Part shown: piece by piece, positions 47,240 to 56,809 of the stretch
Numbering within the stretch: position 1 is the first letter of the stretch
Layout: each line of letters opens with the position of its first letter
Source of the DNA: Pollenia angustigena
Taxonomy: Eukaryota > Arthropoda > Insecta > Diptera > Polleniidae
Reading direction: 5' to 3'
Length of the DNA: 64,000 bases
NCBI GenBank assembly: GCA_930367215.1
Contig: OV884060.1
Coordinates: 96,744,151 to 96,808,150, forward strand
The notes under the pieces: model-generated
Databases searched by the model: none
Told to the model about the DNA's origin: nothing
The model's input: only the letters and a program-made list of their open reading frames with translations
Translations under genes and position numbers: made by a program

Positions 47240-48969
47240 GTACTATAAAATAAAATTATTCGAACTTTCTAATATTAAATAAGTTAGACTCTAAAATATT
47301 TTCCATAATTCTTTTTATATTCAAATATTCTAAGCTGAATATATACAAATCAATTTAATTCAAATAAAAAAAAATTGATGTGTAGCTTTAGAATTTTTAT
47401 TCAACAAAATTGGTAGAAAATAAAAATATTCAAACAAAAAAATTTTAAATGCAAAAATTTCTATTAGTTTTTTTTAAATTTTTTCTTGAAAAATGAGGAA
47501 GACAATGTAATAAAATACTGGGATAAAAAAGTTCAGTTCCATTTTAAAATAAAAGCATTAAAAGTAAGGCGATATCGTATTTGAAAATTTAAAAAATTAA
47601 CGATATTATACAGTTACTGGCATTTAGACATAAATTCGGCGGAAAACTAACTGCCCAGAAACTAAAAGCAATATTATATTCCTTGAATTTTGGTAAAGTG
47701 CAATTTGTGAGGTTGTTTTGAGGTTGAATTGCTCAATGCGAATGGTTGTAAGACCATGGACTGAGCTCTAATCACTTTGAAATAAAACTTCCTTGACATT
47801 GTTTTTCAAAAAGAAACGTACAGTTATATGCCAGAAATCAATTTAAATACCACTCTTACTTACTATATAAATTTTTTTTCAATTTTGGAATAAAAAAAAA
47901 ACATAATAATTCTAATATCGAAGAACAGATTATGAGTAAGATCATATTTACATTATGAAATTAACGCCGCAAATTGCCGCAACTTTCGCATGGAACTTTT
48001 TATTTGTTAGCAAGAGGTGTAGGGAAGAAAACGGAGTTGAAAAAATGCTTGGAAAAAATTTAAATGTAAATGTGGAAAGAGTTTCGTAGAAACTACCCAA
48101 TAAAACATGGAGCTTACAACGAAGCAGGTTTGTAAGGGAGAAACATAAAATTTTCGCTTACCATAGCCCTTACGGAGGACATGAATTTTATATGGCAAGT
48201 TCCCACTTTGAAGCAATACATTTTTGACACAATAAGCACATTATTCAGCGCATATAAAAATTGTTGAATGTACCGATCAGCTTAATACACTGACTGTTTT
48301 TTTACAGTTATTTTTGATGCTCTCCCTTACAAACCTGCTTCGTAGTAAGGGAATGCCGTATCACTTTAAATGTTATTTTTTTTTATTAAAGTTGTTAAGA
48401 GTTCTTTCACTTACTTTACTGCATTTCTGTATGTCTTATTGCGTAGCGCATAATTGTGCGCTTATTTTTTTAAATGCAACATAAGTGCTTCACAAAATGA
48501 TAACATTTTTATTGGGTACTTTAAAAGAAAATAGAAAAAAACTCGGCGTTTATTGCATAGATGTAAATGCGGTATAATTCAAAAAATTTTTGTTGAATTA
48601 AAATATTTAGGAATTGTTTTTTTAAATTATAAAATTTTTTAATACGAAGTCTGAGATTTTTTTATTCAATAAGTTTTATACAAATTTATTTTATTTGTTT
48701 CTTCTAAATTAAATTTTTTTCAAACAAATTGTGTGCTTTTCTATTGATTTGAATATATTTTTAAAATATTAATTTGAATAATATAAATTCAAATAATAGT
48801 GAATTTAACTTCCAAGAGAAGAAATAATATTTGAAAGACACTATCGTAAAATATTTGAAACTGATTTATATTTAATTTAAAAAAAGTGTTAAATAAATTT
48901 AACATATTTTAATTTTTGAAAAATAGTAACAAATTGTAAATAATTCATTTTGAGCCAATATGAACAGCT
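47240..48969. other. AT-rich stretch without a recognisable gene
   Basis: Both strands carry only short open frames without known motifs. The one structured feature is the foldback element at 48113-48349. The 69-codon minus-strand frame at 48007-48216 spans one arm of that foldback and is not convincing. Confidence 0.5.
48113..48349. mobile_element. 237-bp MITE with 29-bp TIRs
   Basis: 48113-48141 (CTTACAACGAAGCAGGTTTG then TAAGGGAGA) is the inverse of 48321-48349 with one mismatch. AT-rich interior, no coding. Confidence 0.75.
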
Positions 48970-49640
48970 ATGCTATAAACAAGTGAAGTTTTTGGAAAAT
49001 TGGAAAAATCACCAGTTTTAATTTTATGCTACATGTAAATCGTGTGATTATCATATACATACACATATATTCTATTTTTCCGGTAATTTAACACAAATAT
49101 TTAATTATTTAATATTTTAAATGTTTGTTTCACTTAATACTAATATACTTTCGTTGATGATACATACAATATTTTTTCCTTAATAATATATCGGTTAACG
49201 CAATTTTATCTGAAATATTTAAAATTGATTTTAAATCTCAAATAATTAAAATTTTACAAAGTTCTTTGCTTTGCATGTAAACTTATGAAATGTTATATTA
49301 TTCTAAATTTAAGTCTTAAAATTTAAACTCTAAATAAAAATTGCACGCAAGGCATTGGATGTTACCAAAAGCATTTTTGACCGCACAATATTTTTTGAGC
49401 GTTAGCTGAAACAAAATAATATAGCATCCGCTAGACATGTACACTTGTCGAAGTCACATCGACGACTGAATTGAAGAGCATAAAAATATGTCTTAGTATT
49501 GGTGTGCACAATTGTGCTAAGAAATGGAAATCCCTGATCTATAGCATCAATGTTAACCAAAGGTTGGCTTAAGCAAAAACCAAGTGAAATATTTAAAGAA
49601 TGGGAATATTGCAAAAAGGCTTAATAAAACAGGGACCGTG
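48970..49640 (+). repeat. Dispersed repeat copy B
   Basis: Same order of blocks as 43800-44900 with a single copy of the 153-bp block (around 49201-49344). Its right part (GGAAATCCCTGATCTATAGC, GTTAACCAAAGGTTGGCTTA) is inverted relative to 37385-37560, where the 99-bp foldback sits. Confidence 0.7.
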
Positions 49641-49782
49641 ACAGTTATTCCTCCTTTCATAAACGTCAGATGGTAACAGTTTTTTTATTAAATATTAGAC
49701 GTTGCTCGTGACCAATAGTTTTATTAAAAAGTTATTGGTTTTTGCAAAACGTTCGGCTAGATCAAACACCATTTAACTGTTT

Positions 49783-50139
49783 TTAAATATCATTGTACAA
49801 TTCTGCTACATATTGTATCCATTCGTAACGTTTGCCGTGTTTAGTTTTTACTAAAAACTTTTTAGACAATTTGTTAAACCATAAAGAGTGTCTGATTCCC
49901 CACAATTGTAAAGAGCACACACTAAAGAGGTCACTGTGCGACCAAGAAGTGCTAGATTTGTATTTTTCACTACAATTTGCAAAATACTGTAAAATACAAA
50001 AAAAAAAGACTTAATTTTTTTTACCTCTGAATATCGTATAACCAACTCTGGCTCCTTACAATGCAACCAAATCAAGTTGACTGCCGTACATATGCGTTTA
50101 CACCATTCACTGCAGGTGGAAGAATTAACACGGACAAAT
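49783..50139 (-). pseudogene. Unidentified gene C-terminus, apparently two exons
   Basis: On the minus strand one frame runs 50139 to 50025 (VRVNSSTCSEWCKRICTAVN ... IRYSE). A candidate intron of 38 nt follows (49987-50024; donor GAG|GTAAAA, a T-rich tract, acceptor TTTTACAG). The frame then stays open in phase 0 for 66 codons (YFANCSEKYKSSTSWSHSDL ... RYEWIQYVAELYNDI) to TAA 49783-49785. Reading straight through the 38 nt would shift the frame. The F-x-V-x-V-x-S-S...EWCKRI pattern is reminiscent of the last strand and helix of a PH-like domain, but I do not recognise the protein. The intron is shorter than fly introns usually are. It joins the AsnRS fragment at 50140 in a different frame, so the junction is chimeric. 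Confidence 0.35.
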
Positions 50140-50520
50140 GTTTTCGCCTCTAATCATAATATGACGATTATCCAACTGAACATCGGGATGAGCCTTTTCA
50201 TTGAGAATACTTTCAGCACCGCCAGCAGGAGCCAAACCAATTAATTCCCAGTAATCTACATGCAATTCGTGTCCACCTGGTGCATAAAACAAATAAATGA
50301 TTTGCCTTCTGGCACAGGTTTTAGTGTACGAAACATTGTAAAAATCCGTAATGTAAATAAAAAATTAAACCTTTGCCTTGACGTCTTAAACGATGTGCCC
50401 ATCCATAGATTTTAACGTTTCTGTTAATTTTCGACACATTCAAATATGCAGCTGGCCAACTGGGATCTTCGGATATAAGTCTTTTTGGCTTCGCATCGCG
50501 TTTTTCTTTTTCGCATTTTT
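50140..50520 (-). pseudogene. Fragment of cytoplasmic asparaginyl-tRNA synthetase (AsnRS)
   Basis: From 50520 downward on the minus strand the frame reads EKEKRDAKPKRLISEDPSWP, then VKIYGWAHRLRRQGKGLIF and GFLQC, the N-terminal extension and start of the OB-fold anticodon-binding domain of eukaryotic cytosolic AsnRS. After a stop and a missing stretch of perhaps 30 residues, KPVPEGKS is followed, after a further gap, by APGGHELHVDYWELIGLAPA, GGAESILNEKAHPDV and QLDNRHIMIRGEN, which lead into the catalytic domain. Similarity stops right after RGEN at about 50140. The class II catalytic motifs are absent. No intron is visible inside the preserved parts, and frameshifts and deletions make it non-functional. 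It lies inside the 36946-50796 TIR-bounded insertion, so it may have been captured by it. Identity is from recognised family motifs. Confidence 0.85.
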
Positions 50521-50796
50521 ATAACTTACTTACCCAAATCCTTTGGATTTTCTTTATTTATTTTAATAATTTAAAAATTATTAAAATATTTTGCAGTATT
50601 TAATTTAAACAATTCACAAATATTAGCCAGTAAAGCGTATGTATAACAAAAATTAAAAAAAATTGGCATTTTTGTGGTGTTTTCAGTTGTTCTACTCTAA
50701 CATATATGTTAGAGTGGTACAATTAATGTAAAATTTTTGCAAGTGTGTTAGTAAAATTTTTTTTTTTTTAGTTTCGGTCATCCATTTCTTGTAGGG
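50521..50796. other. Right end of the TIR insertion: AT-rich with a 20-bp palindrome
   Basis: CTCTAACATATATGTTAGAG at 50695-50714 is a perfect 20-bp palindrome. The remainder is AT-rich up to TTCTTGTAGGG at 50786-50796. On the minus strand GATTTGGGTAAGTAAG near 50525-50542 looks like a splice donor just upstream of the AsnRS fragment. Confidence 0.5.
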
Positions 50797-50798
50797 TC

Positions 50799-50999
50799 AC
50801 AGCTGCCCGTAATGAATTCGAATCGTTAATAAAACTCGGTATTTGTCGTCCGTCAAGTAGTAATTGGGCTAGTCCGCTTCATATGGTTCGTAAACCAGAC
50901 GGCACGTGGAGACCTTGTGGGGATTACCGTGCCCTCAACGCTATCACGGTACACGATCGCTATCCTATTCCTTATTTACACTATTTTTCTATGGTGCTG
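50799..50999 (+). pseudogene. pol: RT domain start of the CsRn1-like pol, cut by a 2.9 kb insertion
   Basis: Directly after the TIR insertion the frame reads [59 protein letters not shown] and HYFSMVL, the finger and palm entry of a Gypsy-type reverse transcriptase. It is broken at 50999 by the element 51000-53935. On the far side LGKNSIFSKVDLQQAF continues the same motif order, and the frames rejoin after removal of the insert and one CTG. Confidence 0.9.
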
Positions 51000-51781
51000 T
51001 ACCTCGTTTCTGTATTTCTCGCTTCGTAAAATTTTCCGCATGAAACGTGTGAATTGCAACAAAAATAGTGTGAAATGAAACAAAAAATGGTTTTTCTCAC
51101 GCAAGTGTTTCTGTATCTTTTCTTGGCGAGAATTATCTGTCATTTTAATAATTTTCCAGCAATTATTGGAAGGATGCGAGAAAAAGTGTTTCTATAACAA
51201 TGTTTTGCGAAAAGTTTCTTTCAAGAACTGTCAAAATAAGTCGCATTTGAAATTGGTTTCGAGAAAAACAAAATGTAGATATTTTGAATTTAAAATATGT
51301 TTATATACTATTTTTTTAAATAAATAAAAAAATAGAAGGAATATAAATGATGAATGCATAATTTATATGATGAAAATAAACAAAAAACCATTGTTATATT
51401 TTGTTATTTTAAATTTTTTTAGCCTTTTCTTGTTTTGGTTTTAATCAGCGCTGCCAGATTAATTTGTGTCAAAATCGTCAATTTTCTGAGAAAAAAATAT
51501 AAAAGATCCTCCTTTTTTGTTTTAAAAATCGTGTAATTTAAAATAAATTTTAAACAAATTTGTTTCGACTTTTATTAAAACATAATCAAACAAAAACAAA
51601 GTTAAAGTTCATGGGTATTTCATAATTTCTTTAAATTTATATTTCTTTTGTTAAGCTGAAGGATAAATTTTTATAAAACTATTTATTTTCTTTAATCCGA
51701 TAACAATTAAAAATTGTTTTTCCCTGAAGAAGTCACACAAAGGCATGAGAAAATATCATATTAAACAAAAAATAAAATAAA

Positions 51782-52407
51782 TGGCCCATAACTATAGTCA
51801 TAAACAAAGCATACTTTAAGAGTTCTAAAGTAAACTTTTATTAAAAATATGCTTTTGATCTACTATAGACAAGCAAAAGCATACTTTACACGTTAAACCC
51901 GATTTTAATTTTAAAACCAGCTGAAGTTGTGTTTAACTCATTTAACAACAGCATCAGCTGTTTTTCGCCAAATAAAAAAGTACTTGCAAAAAGTTAAAAA
52001 TGTTTATGTTATAAGATGTTGGCTGATATTTTGCAATTATTAATGATTTGCAGGAAAACTTTTATGGAAAGAAACACAAAATATATATGTATAGGCCCTA
52101 ATTGTGTAAAACGCTAGGCCAAAATTGCCTAGCGTTTTACACAAAGTTTTGTAATTTTGTTGTTGCTTTCTACATAAAATCATATTGCGTGTTTCAACCG
52201 TACAATATATGCAGTGTTTTATTTATATTTTAATTTTCAATGTCGGCTGCTTAAAGTTGCCACTTGCTTATATTTTGTTGTATGTTGTATGAAAAATTTG
52301 CTACATTTGAGGTGGCACCCAGTAGCAAAATATTTAAAAGAATGTTTTTATTTTAAAGTTGTTTTTAAATAGAACCGACTTTAGCGTTTGACTATGATTA
52401 TGGGCCA
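51782..52407. mobile_element. 626-bp nested element with 19-bp TIRs
   Basis: TGGCCCATAACTATAGTCA (51782-51800) matches the inverse of 52389-52407 with two mismatches. The interior includes repeated AAAGCATACTTTA words and the perfect hairpin at 52102-52144. Confidence 0.7.
52102..52144. other. Perfect 18-bp hairpin, 7-nt loop
   Basis: TTGTGTAAAACGCTAGGC (52102-52119), loop CAAAATT, then the exact inverse (52127-52144). It sits near the middle of the nested 626-bp element. It has the shape of a transcription hairpin or cruciform, or the remains of a smaller palindromic insertion. Confidence 0.7.
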
Positions 52408-52821
52408 ATATTTTTGCAAAAGCAAAAAGAAGCCAAGCTTAATAAAATAAACATACATCCTTATTTAAAATAGATAAATATAGATAAATAGATACATTTT
52501 TTAATTAAATCAACTTTGTGAAAAACCTAGAATTCATAGTGACAACGTTGTTTTATATTTATACCGTATGTAGTCCGAAATAGTATATTATTGAAATTTA
52601 ACTATATCGGTTTACAAATGGCTGAGATATAAATCTGTAATTTACCTATTCCTATAAATTTTTTTTCTTTTTTTTACCTGTAATAGACTTAGTAGAACAG
52701 CTGGTAGTTTAAGTTAAAAAAATCGCTTCATAAATGAACGGGTTACAGACAAACAACTTTTTTTCTTGAAGAAATAATGGTTTTGGCCCAAAAATGTCCA
52801 TATAAGATAAGAATATAAAAA

Positions 52822-53172
52822 GGGTGTTTCCACAGAAATTGACCCCTTATAGCTCAAAAATTAAATTTTTATTTTGAATTAATTTTTCCGCTATTATACA
52901 AAATAAATGTATCGTGTCATATTCCTAAAGATTAACTTTAATTTTATTTATACTAACAAAAATATTTTTTTTTTGTCACCGATAATAAATGAATTCACAC
53001 GCAAAAAACTTGTAATTTTTATAATGTATTATTTAAACAAAACATTTCAAAGAATTAAATCAGATATTTAACTTGACATATCCTGTGCAAAATTTTACAA
53101 AACATGATGTTTGTTTCAGACATTTAAAAACAGCACATTTATAAAGTAACGGCCGTTACTTTGGATACACCC
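52822..53172. mobile_element. 351-bp nested element ending in a 20-bp palindrome
   Basis: GGGTGTTTCCACAG at 52822-52835 matches the inverse of 53159-53172 (CTTTGGATACACCC) with two mismatches. AAAGTAACGGCCGTTACTTT at 53143-53162 is a perfect 20-bp palindrome next to the right end. No coding. Confidence 0.55.
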
Positions 53173-53462
53173 AAATATCAATCATATTTTGTTAATGTAT
53201 ATAAGAAGTATTAAATGTTCAAAATAAGCCAAATCGGTCCATTTCTTTCCCTCGAAATTTTGCTTTTGCCGATACATTTTTCAGGGAAGAGGCTAACAAC
53301 TTCGAGGACAATTTTCATAAAAGGGATAAATAAAAAAATTTAAGTTGTCTTGTTTTAAAGATATTTTTTTTACTAATAAACAAACATATTAAAATATTTA
53401 AAACTATCTTATTTCGAAGACTAAGGGGCAACGCCAACAATTTCATTGAAAGCAAAAAAAAA

Positions 53463-53621
53463 AAAATCAAAAGTATTTTATAAATTTGTTGTTACTTTCT
53501 ACAGAAATTCATTTTGTTTTTCAATTTTCAACGCCACAAAATATGAAGTGTTTGAAATTTAAAAATTCAATATGAATTTCTATAGAAAGTAACAACAAAA
53601 TTATAAAATATTTTTGATTTT
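53463..53621. mobile_element. Foldback element with ~50-bp arms
   Basis: 53463-53512 and 53572-53621 are near-exact inverses (AAAATCAAAAGTATTTTATA ... TTACTTTCTACAGAAATTCAT) around a 59-bp centre containing CGCCACAAAATATG. Pieces of one arm occur near 7605-7690 and 52140-52250, so it is dispersed. Confidence 0.7.
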
Positions 53622-53935
53622 GTTTTGGCTTTCGTCACTTTTTTAGAAAAATCATTAAATCGTCTGCTAATTTCGGAACAAAAAGTTGTCAAAATGACAA
53701 TAACTCGTCAAATCTGGCAGCCCCGTTTTTATTATATTTATTTCTTTTGTTGACGTTTCGCTTTTATTTGACACTTAATTACTGGAAATATTCCAGTATA
53801 AACAGAATTTGTTGTGTCTGTTTTCGCATTCAAATACAGAAACACTTTTATCTCATAAATCGAGAAACGATGGAATTTTTTGTTTCACACTTCATGTAAG
53901 AAATTTTACGATGCGAGAAATACAGAAACGAGGTA

Positions 53936-54945
53936 CTGGGCAAAAATTCCATTTTTTCAAAGGTGGATCTTCAGCAGGCGTTTCATCAAGTGCCGATCCA
54001 TCCAAACGATATACCGAAGACCGCAATTACAACGCCTTTTGGGGTTTTTGAGTTCACACACATGACGTTTGGATTGAGAAACGCTGCCCAAACATTTCAA
54101 CGGCTAATTCATGAGGTACTAAGAGGCTTACCATTTGCTTTCGCTTATTTGGACGATGTTATTATTGCGTCACCTTCGGAAGATGAGCACATAAAGCATC
54201 TCACAACAGTTTTTCAGCGATTTCGAGAGAACAACTCAACAATCAATGTCTCCAAGTGCGAATTTGGGTTAACAGAACTTAAATTTTTAGGACATATAAT
54301 TACAAAAAACGGCATCCGACCTCTGTCCGAAAGAGTTGAAGCGTTATTAAAATTCCCTCGCCCAAAGGTGGTAAAGGAATTAAAGAAATTCTTAGCTATG
54401 CTAAATTTCTATAGGCGTTTTTTACCACAAGCGATTGATGTTCAACAAGTATTGTATAACATGATTGGTGGCAACAAACGGAATGATACTACGCCATTAA
54501 ATTGGTCAAGTGAAACAAAAGAGGCTTTCGAGAAATGTAAAATGCAGCTCGCAAATTGTACGATGCTAGCTCACCCACTTCCCGAAGCCGAGCTTTCGTT
54601 GTGGGTAGACGCTTCAAAGTTCGCCGCAGGGGCTGTTCTAAACCAAATTGTTAGCAACGTTATACAGCCTCTTGCGTACTTTTCAAAAAAGTTTTCATCA
54701 GCTGAAATGCGCTACAGCACATATGACAGACAGTTAACAGCGGTCTACTTGGCGGTGCGTCATTTCAAATAAATGATTGAGGGGCGGTCTTGCCACATTT
54801 ACACGGACCATAAGCCGTTAATTTATGCTTTTATGCAAAAACTAGAGAGAGCATCCGATAGACAGGCAAGACATTTAGATTTTATCGCGCAAATCACTAC
54901 TGATATACGTCATGTAGAAGGTAAAAAAAAAATACCGTAGCTGAT
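53936..54945 (+). pseudogene. pol: RT and RNase H of the CsRn1-like pol, with a nonsense codon and a frameshift
   Basis: Continues the RT: FSKVDLQQAFHQVPI, TPFGVFEFTHMTFGLRNA and AYLDDVIIAS (catalytic YLDD intact), then KCEFGLTELKFLGH. The RNase H follows: LSLWVDASKFAAGAVL (first Asp), LAYFSKKFSSAEMRYSTYDR (Glu region) and HIYTDHKPLIYAF. An in-frame TAA at 54770-54772 lies just before MIEGRSCHIYTDHK, and an extra A in the A-run near 54922-54931 shifts the frame before ADLLSRIEV. Order and spacing are otherwise normal for Gypsy pol. Confidence 0.9.
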
Positions 54946-56211
54946 TTGTTGTCACGAATTGAGGTGATTGATGCAGTAAGAATCAACTACGATGAATTAG
55001 CAAAAGCTCAATCAACGGATGGTGAACTACAGTCCCTATTGAATTCTAGTGTCGATAGTTCATTAAAGCTCAGACCTTTTATCCTTCCTGGTACCTCAAA
55101 ACCAGTTTACTGCGATACAGCTTTTGATCGAGTACGTCCCATTATAACCAAAGAGTTTCGCCAAAGATTTTTGCATTCTACCCATGATATGTCACATCCG
55201 GGGACACGCGCTACAGCCAGATTAATGACTGAGAGATTTGTTTGGCCAGGTATACAAAAAGACAGTAGAAATTTTGCACGAAATTGTTTGCATTGCCAAA
55301 AAAATAAAGTAACACGCCATTCTCAAACTGCTTTTATGCGTCGTAAGTTGCCAAGTCAACGATTTGCTCATTTGAGCATTGACATTGTCGGGCCTTTTCC
55401 TCTCTCGGAAGGTAATTGTTATTGTTTAAGAGTGATAGATCGATTTACGAGGTGGCCTGATGCCTTTCCCATGCCGGACATGACAGCAAAAACCGTTGCG
55501 GAAACCCTTGTTAAGGGATGGATTTCGCGATTTGGTTGTCCAATCGACATAATGACCGATTTAGGTCGTCAGTTCGAAAGCACCTTGTTAAAATAACTTT
55601 TGCGATTGCTGGGAGTACACCATTTAAGAACTACGCCATACCATCCTCAATCAAATGGCATCATAGAGCGATGGCACCGCACTCTTAAATCTGCCATTTT
55701 ATGCCACAACGTTAATGAATGGACGTCATACTTGCCGATAATTTTGTTGGGACTACGTTGTACATACAAAGAAGATATCCAAGCGACGCCAGCAGAGATT
55801 GTTTACGGCGCCACATTACGCCTTCCTGCCGACTTCTTAATCGAAAACTCGTGTGAGTCTGAGACAGAGTGTGTAAGACAACTCCGACAAGCCATGACAA
55901 ATTTGAGGCCAGTTGATTCTGCTTGGCATAATAACAGCAAGATTTTTATACACCCTAATTTGAAATCTTGTGATTTAGTATTCCTTAGAGACGACTCGGT
56001 GCGTCCGTCTTTAACGGCTCCATACAGAGGACCATTTAAAGTTGTTGAACGAGCATCTAAATATTATACGGTGAACATAGCTGGAAGAAATACTAAGGTT
56101 TCAATTGATCGGTTAAAACCAGCATTCAGTGCCTCCGAAGTTATCAGCGTGAAGTCGCACCACGGAGTCGCCTCTCAGAGGGGAGTACTGTGGCAACACG
56201 ACCAAAATTGA
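54946..56211 (+). pseudogene. pol: Integrase of the CsRn1-like pol, one internal stop, overlapping the 3' LTR
   Basis: N-terminal HHCC zinc domain: [13 protein letters not shown]...NCLHCQKNK. Core: first catalytic Asp in [10 protein letters not shown], second in [10 protein letters not shown], and Glu in NGIIERWHRTLK, so the DDE triad is preserved although R replaces the second half of the usual GTEF motif. A TAA at 55594-55596 interrupts the core between the second Asp and the Glu; the same frame resumes at once and runs to 56211. The C-terminal part (YRGPFKVVERASKYYTVNI) is the usual SH3-like tail region. The stop codon lies 20 bp inside the 3' LTR, so the last residues are LTR-encoded. Confidence 0.9.
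56177..56188 (+). promoter_or_regulatory. Polypurine tract of the LTR element
   Basis: AGAGGGGAG followed by TAC ends directly at the first base of the 3' LTR. A purine run at this place primes plus-strand DNA in LTR retrotransposons. Confidence 0.6.
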
Positions 56212-56387
56212 GAGTCATCCTCAATGACAGGATCGTATAAGAACGATCTGGCGACTCTTTATCTTTTTGGTTAAGTAGAATAACCGACACCACGTTGCGA
56301 GAATTAACTTTTTAGTAATTTAACCTTTTTTAATAAAGTTTAAAGTAAAGCAAAAATATAGTGTTTTTTATTTGCGTGACGCTATAT
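56189..56387 (+). repeat. 3' LTR
   Basis: Matches 35345-35551 apart from three substitutions and an 8-bp shorter T-rich stretch (CTTTATCTTTTTGGTTAAG here). The right edge merges into TATATATATAG of the satellite. Confidence 0.88.
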
Positions 56388-56645
56388 ATATATAGAGAGA
56401 AGATAGAAGATACATATATAGATGAACATGTTTAATTGATTTTCAAAACAAATATATGCAAAAACACCTAATAAACCAATAATAATTTTTATTTAAAATC
56501 GCAAAATTTATTTAACAAACGCGAAACTACACAGAAACACTCCTCATGCCTCATACATCAAACACACAAATTTTGGTCAAAGTCGGTGCAGTAGTTTTTG
56601 AGTTTAGCGATTACAAACAAACACGTCTCTTTTATATATATAGAT
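56388..56645 (+). repeat. Single satellite unit to the right of the LTR element
   Basis: One ~226-bp unit of the 13.3-35.3 kb family starting GATGAACATGTTTAATTG near 56420, with the TTTATTTAAAATCG variant. It is in the same orientation as the main array, so the LTR element was inserted near the array's right edge. Confidence 0.9.
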
Positions 56646-56654
56646 ATATATAAT

Positions 56655-56809
56655 ATTTTATCTTTTGTTTTGCTAAATATTTTTGAGATATTGTTGTGCG
56701 TTTTGTGTGCTATTCTTAAGTTTTCACCATTAAACAATTTCGATTTTTCAAATCTCTCTGTAATTTCGGGTACATATCGAGCCTTTGGTGCAAGATCGTA
56801 GTAACTCAA
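56655..56809 (-). pseudogene. Penelope-like element fragment (RT-EN linker), minus strand
   Basis: On the minus strand: YYDLAPKARYVPEITERFEK, LFNGENLRIAHKTHNN and ISKIFSKTKDKI, the region between the RT and the GIY-YIG domain of Penelope elements. It stops where the satellite TATA begins. The plus-strand piece at 57135 repeats YYGIAPKARYV and then jumps to the GIY-YIG start, so the two pieces are inverted relative to each other, as is common for Penelope insertions. Confidence 0.65.

Larger units (their letters stand above)
36946..50796. mobile_element. 13.85 kb insertion in pol, bounded by 11-bp TIRs (CCCTACAAGAA)
   Basis: CCCTACAAGAA at 36946-36956 is inverted as TTCTTGTAGGG at 50786-50796. 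The flanks are TC on both sides (36944-36945 and 50797-50798), and removing the insert plus one TC rejoins the pol frame. CGGTCAT words lie just inside both ends. Contents: 36-bp repeats, MITEs, an inverted 1 kb TIR repeat with a Jockey element, a second CCCT-type TIR element, a microsatellite-tailed element, and minus-strand gene fragments. Much of the length is secondary insertions. A 2-bp target duplication with CCCTRCAA termini fits no superfamily I can name with confidence. No transposase was seen. Confidence 0.7.
51000..53935. mobile_element. 2.9 kb TIR element inside the RT domain, 3-bp target duplication
   Basis: TACCTCGTTTCTGTATTTCT at 51000 and its inverse ending at 53935; ~37-bp TIRs with two mismatches, continuing weakly. 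CTG flanks both sides (50997-50999 and 53936-53938) and removal restores the RT reading frame. GTGTTTCTGTAT-type words recur subterminally. Three smaller foldback or TIR elements lie within (51782-52407, 52822-53172, 53463-53621). No transposase frame. A 3-bp duplication is seen in PIF/Harbinger and CACTA groups, but neither terminus consensus fits clearly. Confidence 0.85.
35345..56387 (+). mobile_element. CsRn1-clade Ty3/Gypsy LTR retrotransposon split by two large insertions
   Basis: Matching ~200-bp LTRs at 35345 and 56189 bound gag, protease, RT, RNase H and integrase, all on the plus strand. CsRn1/Kabuki-type identity is inferred from a Gag CHCC zinc motif (C-x2-H-x9-C-x3-C) and a TGGTGACCC primer site, both hallmarks of that clade. 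Without the insertions 36946-50796 and 51000-53935 the element would be about 4.3 kb. It landed in a TATA joint of the satellite; a single satellite unit continues to its right. The LTRs differ at three substitutions and one 8-bp length change, so insertion is fairly recent, yet gag and pol carry several frameshifts and stops. Confidence 0.9.

Noticed and set aside
47240..48969. Possible tRNA or small RNA gene
   Set aside because: No cloverleaf, A/B box pair or other RNA-gene signature could be found by eye here or elsewhere in the window.
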